Assembly: GCA_964645935.1 (NCBI GenBank)
Contig: CAZYAK010000051.1
Location: 1 to 11,201 of the forward strand
Direction of reading: 5' to 3'
DNA: 11,201 bases
Origin: CAZYAK01 sp964645935
Lineage (GTDB): Bacteria; Patescibacteriota; Gracilibacteria; Peribacterales; Peribacteraceae
Of this stretch, positions 1 to 4,512 are shown piece by piece. Within the stretch, counting starts at the first letter, position 1. The number at the start of each line of letters is the position of its first letter. The notes beneath the pieces are model-generated. The model saw only the letters and a list, made by a program, of their open reading frames with translations, was not told the origin of the DNA and ran no database searches. The translations under genes and the position numbers were made by a program.

Positions 1-263
<263 letters not shown>

Positions 264-315
264 ACGAAAGGAGGGAATGGGGGAGTAGCGAAGGACAGAG
301 AAGCCCCTCTTAAGC
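264..315 (-). promoter_or_regulatory. tuf 5' leader, pyrimidine-rich, no Shine-Dalgarno
   Basis: This is the inferred untranslated leader of about 50 nt between the predicted transcription start (about 315) and the tuf ATG. In mRNA sense its last part is C/T-rich and contains CCTCCTTTC at 266-274, nine bases identical to the core of the usual bacterial 16S rRNA 3' tail (the anti-SD itself). There is no GGAGG-type ribosome binding site on the coding strand. Transcription start is inferred from the promoter, not measured. Confidence 0.5.
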
Positions 316-321
316 TGGGAG

Positions 322-350
322 AGTGTAGGCAATGTGCAAAAGGGCGTCAA
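322..350 (-). promoter_or_regulatory. Sigma-70-type promoter of tuf
   Basis: Read on the minus strand, a -35 box TTGACG (345-350; 5 of 6 consensus bases) is followed by a 17-bp spacer and the -10 box TACACT (322-327; 4 of 6). The spacing is ideal, and the promoter sits between the terminator of the ABC gene and the tuf start. This points to a dedicated housekeeping promoter with a leader of roughly 50 nt. Confidence 0.72.
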
Positions 351-374
351 CGGGAGTTGGCGCGGTTCAGGGGC

Positions 375-426
375 AAAATCGGCGTTCCCAAGGGTGTCCG
401 GAGGCCCGGTGCCCCCTGGAAACGCC
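375..426 (-). terminator. Rho-independent terminator of the ABC transporter gene
   Basis: In the minus-strand transcript the arms at 413-426 and 381-394 form a 14-bp stem. It includes two G-U wobbles that would be C-A mismatches in plus-strand RNA, so the structure favours the minus strand. The loop holds a small inner CCGG/CCGG stem (398-401 with 406-409). A short U run follows (complement of aaaa at 375-378). It begins 11 nt after the ABC stop codon and ends before the tuf promoter, as expected for a terminator separating the two same-strand genes. Confidence 0.72.
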
Positions 427-437
427 CGGAGGGTCCG

Positions 438-2264
438 TCACGCCTCCGCCAGCATCCCGTGGCTCTGCAGCTCCACCATCTCTGTATAGATAGAGCAGCG
501 CCGGAGGAGCGTCTCGTGCGGGGCGCAGTCTACCAAGCGGCCTTTGTCGAAGACGGCGATGCGGTCCACGCTGCGTACCGTGCTCAGGCGGTGGGCGATG
601 ATGCAAGACGTCCTCCCAGCGATGAGTTCACGGATGCCTTCCTGCACGTGCTTCTCGGTCACGGAGTCGAGCGCGCTTGTCGCCTCGTCCAGCACCACGA
701 TGGTGGGGTTTTTGAGGATGGCTCGCGCGATGGCCACGCGCTGGCGCTGGCCGCCGGAGAGGCGGATGCCGCGGTCGCCGATAACGGTGTGGTACTTCTG
801 AGGGAAGCCCTCGATGAACTCCGACGCCGCCGCGCGCCGGGCCGCCTCGCGCACTTCCTCTTCCGTTGCGTCTGGGCGCGCGTAGCGGATGTTCTCGAGG
901 ATGGAGTCATTGAACATCACGTTCTCCTGCTGCACGAGGCCGATCTGGCTGCGCCACCAGTGCAGGTTCAACCGGCGGATGTCCGTGCCGTCTACGAGGA
1001 GTGCGCCCCCCGTGACGTCGTAGAAGCGGTTGATGAGCATGGCGAGCGTGGTCTTGCCCGCGCCCGAATGGCCCACAAAGGCGATGTGTTCGCCGGGGCG
1101 GATGTCCAGCGTGATGCCATGGAGCACCTCGCCGGGGTGGCGGTCCTCGTCGTCGGGGTAGGCGAGCGCGCCGGGCTCGGTTGTGGCTTTGGCCTTGGAG
1201 GGCGCGAGCACGCGTACAGGCTCCTCTTCGGGTGGTGGTTGTATGGCGGGATGCTCCTCTGCCCCTTTTTCCTCTTCCTCTACCAACAGGCGCACATCGG
1301 TGCGGTACGAGAACGAGACGTCTTGGAACGAGATGGCCCCCTGAAGTGCTGGGAGTGTGACGGCATCGGGGGGGTTGGCCACGTCGATTGGGGTCTCCAG
1401 GATCTGCTGTGCGAGGCGCACCTTGCCCACCTGCCTGTTCCACTGGGGCAACATGCCGCCGAGCATTTCGAAGGGCGCGAGCACCCGGAAGAATGACGAT
1501 TGGAAGAAGTACACCTCGCCAAGCGAGATGAGGTCCTTGGTGTAGAGGAAGATGCCCGTGGAGACGAGCAGGATGCGCGTGAGGAAGAAGAAGTTGATGC
1601 CCTCGATGAACGCCCATCTCCGGTTTACCTCCTCTTGTTTGCGGAACGCCTCCTCGTGCGTGCGGTGCATGCGCGCCATCTCCTCCTCTTCCTGCGCGCC
1701 GGACTTCACGTTGAAGATGTTGGTGACAGCGTCGAAGGCCCGTCCCACCGAAACCACCCACAGGCGGTTGACGCTCTGCTGGAGGGGCATGGTCCTTCGG
1801 GTCCCCAGGAACGCCACGCACAGGTACAGCGCCAATCCGATGAGCAGGATCCCCGCCATAATGGGGCTCAAGATGAACCCGGCGATGAGGAACACGATCG
1901 ACGTGAGGAACGACGGTGTGAGGTCGATGAAGAGGCTACGCTGGAGCGAGGCCAGCATGTCTGCGCCCTCGTCGAGGATCTTCACCACCTCGCCAGACTT
2001 CTGCTGTGTGTGGAAGGAGACGCCCAGGCGCAGCACGTGGCGGAACACGTCCTCGCGCCGGTCCAGGATGACGCGGTTGTCCAGGCGCCAGGTCATGTAC
2101 TTGTTGAGCGACTGGAACGTGGCGTGGCACACGAAGATGAGCCCCCAGATCGCGAAGAGCCGCACGTAATCCACCGTGGCTCCGTCGCGTGCGCTGAGCA
2201 TGGTGTCGATGGCGTATCGCGAGTACAGCGGGTCGATCGCCCATATGGTGGCTACCAGCAGCAC
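438..2264 (-). CDS. ABC exporter half-transporter (fused TMD-NBD)
   Basis: A membrane ATP-driven exporter of the MsbA/multidrug/lipid type, expected to act as a dimer; the substrate cannot be told from sequence. From the GTG start (608 residues) the transmembrane domain covers about residues 1-290, with hydrophobic segments near 1-18, 36-50, 117-155, 224-241 and 249-266. The ATPase domain has A-loop Tyr320, Walker A GHSGAGKTT (398-406), Q-loop Gln445/446, signature LSGGQ (502-506), Walker B TIVVLDE with catalytic Glu527, D-loop SALD (530-533) and switch His558, so it should be active. An unusual acidic and Pro-rich insert occupies about 321-378, between the A-loop strand and the next beta strand. 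GTG at 2264 would cut TM1 short; the frame stays open to 2355 and the protein probably starts further upstream at a non-standard codon (see 2265-2339). The gene ends in its own terminator and is divergent from mutY. Confidence 0.92.
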   Translation of the reverse strand: MLLVATIWAIDPLYSRYAIDTMLSARDGATVDYVRLFAIWGLIFVCHATFQSLNKYMTWRLDNRVILDRREDVFRHVLRLGVSFHTQQKSGEVVKILDEGADMLASLQRSLFIDLTPSFLTSIVFLIAGFILSPIMAGILLIGLALYLCVAFLGTRRTMPLQQSVNRLWVVSVGRAFDAVTNIFNVKSGAQEEEEMARMHRTHEEAFRKQEEVNRRWAFIEGINFFFLTRILLVSTGIFLYTKDLISLGEVYFFQSSFFRVLAPFEMLGGMLPQWNRQVGKVRLAQQILETPIDVANPPDAVTLPALQGAISFQDVSFSYRTDVRLLVEEEEKGAEEHPAIQPPPEEEPVRVLAPSKAKATTEPGALAYPDDEDRHPGEVLHGITLDIRPGEHIAFVGHSGAGKTTLAMLINRFYDVTGGALLVDGTDIRRLNLHWWRSQIGLVQQENVMFNDSILENIRYARPDATEEEVREAARRAAASEFIEGFPQKYHTVIGDRGIRLSGGQRQRVAIARAILKNPTIVVLDEATSALDSVTEKHVQEGIRELIAGRTSCIIAHRLSTVRSVDRIAVFDKGRLVDCAPHETLLRRCSIYTEMVELQSHGMLAEA

Positions 2265-2339
2265 GAGCGTGGCCGAGAACGCGTACTCGCGAGGATTTCG
2301 CTTCGCGTTCCGCCAGACGAGGGTGAGGATGAGACGAAT
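2265..2339 (-). other. Likely N-terminal extension of the ABC exporter (25 codons)
   Basis: In the same frame as the exporter, 25 further codons read ATT-CGT-CTC-ATC onward to IRLILTLVWRNAKRNPREYA, then FSATL leading into the GTG call. This gives a basic cytoplasmic preamble and completes the first transmembrane helix, as is normal for this family. There is no ATG, GTG or TTG in frame before the TAG at 2358-2360. Either the rare start codon ATT at 2337-2339 is used, giving 633 residues, or a base is wrong here. The reading frame is seen directly; its translation is inferred. Confidence 0.55.
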
Positions 2340-2363
2340 TGGCTGAGGAGTTAGGCGCTAGGA

Positions 2364-2392
2364 TTGAGAATGTAGACGGAGGATTGGATACT
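2364..2392 (+). promoter_or_regulatory. Candidate promoter for mutY
   Basis: TTGAGA (2364-2369; 5 of 6 -35 bases), a 17-bp spacer and GATACT (2387-2392; 4 of 6 -10 bases) point toward mutY, whose ATG is 90 bp downstream. An alternative -10, TATGAT (2392-2397), matches better but lacks a properly spaced -35. I found no equally good promoter for the divergent ABC gene in this region. Confidence 0.45.
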
Positions 2393-2421
2393 ATGATTCG
2401 AGTGTCCAGCCTAGCGGAACC

Positions 2422-2436
2422 CGGAGATGTTCTCCG
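2422..2436. repeat. Perfect 6-bp inverted repeat (hairpin or operator)
   Basis: CGGAGA, TGT, TCTCCG form a perfect palindromic element with a 3-nt centre between the mutY promoter and its start. It would be a short hairpin in the mutY leader, or a dyad for a dimeric regulator. No poly-T follows, so it is not a terminator. Confidence 0.35.
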
Positions 2437-2481
2437 CCATATGTCCTACAGCCTCACTCCTCACGCCTAAAGCCTCGTCGC

Positions 2482-3456
2482 ATGCTCTGCTCCGAACGCC
2501 TCACTATCTTCGTCGACGAGCTCTGGGCCTGGTACGCCCGGCACAAGCGCGTGTTGCCGTGGCGGGACATGGACATCGCCGATCCCTCGCAGAAGGCGTA
2601 CCGCGTGCTTGTGTCGGAGATGATGCTCCAGCAGACGCAGGTTTCTCGGGTGGAGACGGCGTTCCACTCGTTTATACAACGCTTCCCGAGCCTCGCCGAT
2701 CTCGCCTCCGCGTCCGATGGCGACATCCTCCGCCAGTGGCGGGGCATGGGGTACAACTCCCGGGCGTTGCGCCTGCGCGACGCCGCCCGCACCGTGATGA
2801 CGGAGCACGACGGCGTCTTCCCGTCGGGACTAGAGGAGCTGCGTGCCATCAAGGGCATCGGTCGCTACACGGCCGGCGCTATACGCAACTTCGCGTTCGA
2901 CGTAGCCACGGCGTGCGTGGACACCAACGTCCGCCGCGTCCTGCACCGCGTGTTCGTGGGCGCCGAGCGCGCAGACGGTGCGTGGGAGAAGGATGACGAC
3001 TTTCTCTACGCCTTGGCGCAGCAAGCTCTCGAAGTCGCGATCGCACGCGCGCCCAAGGGCATGGAGCGCCCCGCCGCGGAGTGGCACGCCGCGCTCATGG
3101 ATTTCGGGTCGCTCGTCTGCACCGCGCGCAGCCCCAAGTGGGACGTCTGTCCTATAACTGCCAAGGGCGCCTGCCTCGCTGCGTATAAGGTGGTGCCGCG
3201 CGTGCGGAAGGCCAGGAAGGCTGAGCCCGGACGCGCAGTGGGTGGAGTGCACATTCCCAACCGCATCTTCCGCGGACGCATTGTGGAGGAGCTGCGAGAT
3301 GCCCCGAAGGGACTCATGTCCCCGGAGATCGGACGGCGCATCAGCGTGGATTGGGATCCCGATGAGCACACGGCGTGGCTGGAGGGCGTTCTCGCGGGGC
3401 TCGAGCGCGACGGGATGGTGGTGCGCAAGCACACACACTACATGCTGCCGGCATAA
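2482..3456 (+). CDS. mutY: A/G-specific adenine DNA glycosylase MutY with degenerate Fe-S motif
   Basis: MutY removes adenine mispaired with 8-oxoguanine, starting base excision repair and preventing G:C to T:A mutations. In 324 residues it shows the helix-hairpin-helix glycosylase core: VSEMMLQQTQV with catalytic Glu46, the hairpin AIKGIGRYTAGAI (122-134), and VDTNVRRVLHR with catalytic Asp147. The usual cluster motif C-x6-C-x2-C-x5-C is altered: Cys213 and Cys223 fit, but the second position is Trp220 and the last cysteine is displaced to 231. The C-terminal 90 residues lack a recognisable NUDIX-like 8-oxoG-reading domain and instead look like a short winged-helix-like module (about 258-318). 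The ATG has no Shine-Dalgarno. It is divergent from the ABC gene and stops 2 bp before the convergent kinase stop. Identity is sure; cluster loss is inferred. Confidence 0.93.
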   Translation: MLCSERLTIFVDELWAWYARHKRVLPWRDMDIADPSQKAYRVLVSEMMLQQTQVSRVETAFHSFIQRFPSLADLASASDGDILRQWRGMGYNSRALRLRDAARTVMTEHDGVFPSGLEELRAIKGIGRYTAGAIRNFAFDVATACVDTNVRRVLHRVFVGAERADGAWEKDDDFLYALAQQALEVAIARAPKGMERPAAEWHAALMDFGSLVCTARSPKWDVCPITAKGACLAAYKVVPRVRKARKAEPGRAVGGVHIPNRIFRGRIVEELRDAPKGLMSPEIGRRISVDWDPDEHTAWLEGVLAGLERDGMVVRKHTHYMLPA

Positions 3457-3458
3457 CG

Positions 3459-4502
3459 TCACGGCATCGTGGACGCCGATGACGGCTCGTCGTTCCCGCT
3501 CGTGAGCGGCGGGGGCGGAAGCGCGGCGACGTCTATGGGATCCGGCCGGTGGGGCAACGGGCGGAAGAGCGCAGACGGCGAGACGCGCGCCGTGGCGGCC
3601 CAGGCTGCCGCTGCTTCCGCGGGGGTGCAGCGCGCAGCGGGATCCAGACGGATCATGCGCAGGAGGATGGCGGACCATGCACGCTGGAGCAGCGGCTCCT
3701 CCTCCAGGAGACGGTCGATGTTCTCCTGCGCGTCGGGTACTGCGTAGCGCGCGATCAGCTGCGCCGCGGCCATTGTGTGGCTCGCGGAGAGGTCCGGAAC
3801 GAGGCGCGACGCCAGGCGCTGGCCTGACAGGCATTCCAGGAGCACGGTGCCGAGCGCATAGACGTCGGTGCGGGGATGCATGCGTCCGGCGAGCTGCTCC
3901 GGAGCCATATAGACCGCGGTACCGCGCGATCCTCCGGGGATATCTTGCTCTGTCGCTGGCAGGTCCTCCGCAAAGCCCAGGTCCAGGATGCGCACGCCGC
4001 CGTTCTGTTCCACCACCAGGTTCCCCAGCGAGTAGTCCAGGTGGAGGATGCCCGCTGCGGCGATGTGGCGCATGCCGTCGGACGCGGCGGCCGCGATGGC
4101 GGCGCGCACTTCAGACGCGTGCAGGCGGATGCGGTGCCACAGATCCGGCACGGTCTTGCCGTCGATGTGTTCCATCACGAGGTACGGTGCTGGTTCTTCC
4201 TGCAACAGGAACGCGTTGGGGGAGGCGGGCGCCGCGCGGCGCAGGTACGTGCCTTCGCGCAGGAGCAACTGCATGGTGGCGGCGGTGCGCTGGCGCACGG
4301 TCTTCACGGCCACCGAGCGGCGCTCGCGATTCTCGATGCGGTACACGTTGCCGTGCGCGCCCGATGCCAGGAACTCGCACGTCAGGCCCTCATGGCCCTC
4401 CGCGCGGAGCCGCGCGAGGGCTTCCGCCAACCCGGCGTCGCCCGCCTCGAGCTCGGGGTCGAGGGCGGGCGGCGGGCCGAAGGGATCGGGGGAGCCGGGC
4501 AT
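3459..4502 (-). CDS. Soluble Hanks-type Ser/Thr protein kinase
   Basis: A 347-residue protein kinase with no transmembrane segment, PASTA or other sensor domain, so it is probably cytoplasmic. Visible motifs are the glycine loop ASGAHGNVY (46-54), the VAVK lysine Lys67, a catalytic loop HLDYSLGN with Asp156 and Asn161, DLG (174-176) in place of DFG, MAPE (199-202), and TDVYALG (212-218) of subdomain IX. The catalytic-loop lysine normal in Ser/Thr kinases (HRDxKxxN) is Ser158 here. ATP- and metal-binding residues are kept, so activity is plausible, but the substrate is unknown. The ends are Pro-rich, notably residues 315-333. It starts 10 bp after the stop of the exported surface protein and is very likely co-transcribed with it; no Shine-Dalgarno precedes its ATG. 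It converges with mutY with 2 bp between the two stops. Confidence 0.9.
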   Translation of the reverse strand: MPGSPDPFGPPPALDPELEAGDAGLAEALARLRAEGHEGLTCEFLASGAHGNVYRIENRERRSVAVKTVRQRTAATMQLLLREGTYLRRAAPASPNAFLLQEEPAPYLVMEHIDGKTVPDLWHRIRLHASEVRAAIAAAASDGMRHIAAAGILHLDYSLGNLVVEQNGGVRILDLGFAEDLPATEQDIPGGSRGTAVYMAPEQLAGRMHPRTDVYALGTVLLECLSGQRLASRLVPDLSASHTMAAAQLIARYAVPDAQENIDRLLEEEPLLQRAWSAILLRMIRLDPAARCTPAEAAAAWAATARVSPSALFRPLPHRPDPIDVAALPPPPLTSGNDEPSSASTMP

Positions 4503-4512
4503 GCGGTCGCGC

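Larger units (their letters stand above)
2344..2463. repeat. 12-bp inverted repeat bracketing the divergent promoter region
   Basis: The arm tgaggagttagg (2344-2355) is matched in inverse orientation by cctcactcctca (2452-2463) at 11 of 12 positions, separated by 96 bp. The two arms lie just upstream of the mutY ATG and of the putative ABC start, so each mRNA leader would carry a similar C/T-rich CCTMACTCCTCA element. It could be paired operator sites, a shared translational leader motif, or chance. Confidence 0.35.

Noticed and set aside
266..279. AAAGGAGG followed by ATG on the plus strand, resembling a strong ribosome binding site
   Set aside because: The ATG at 277 is followed by a stop after three codons, and the sequence is simply the complement of the tuf leader.
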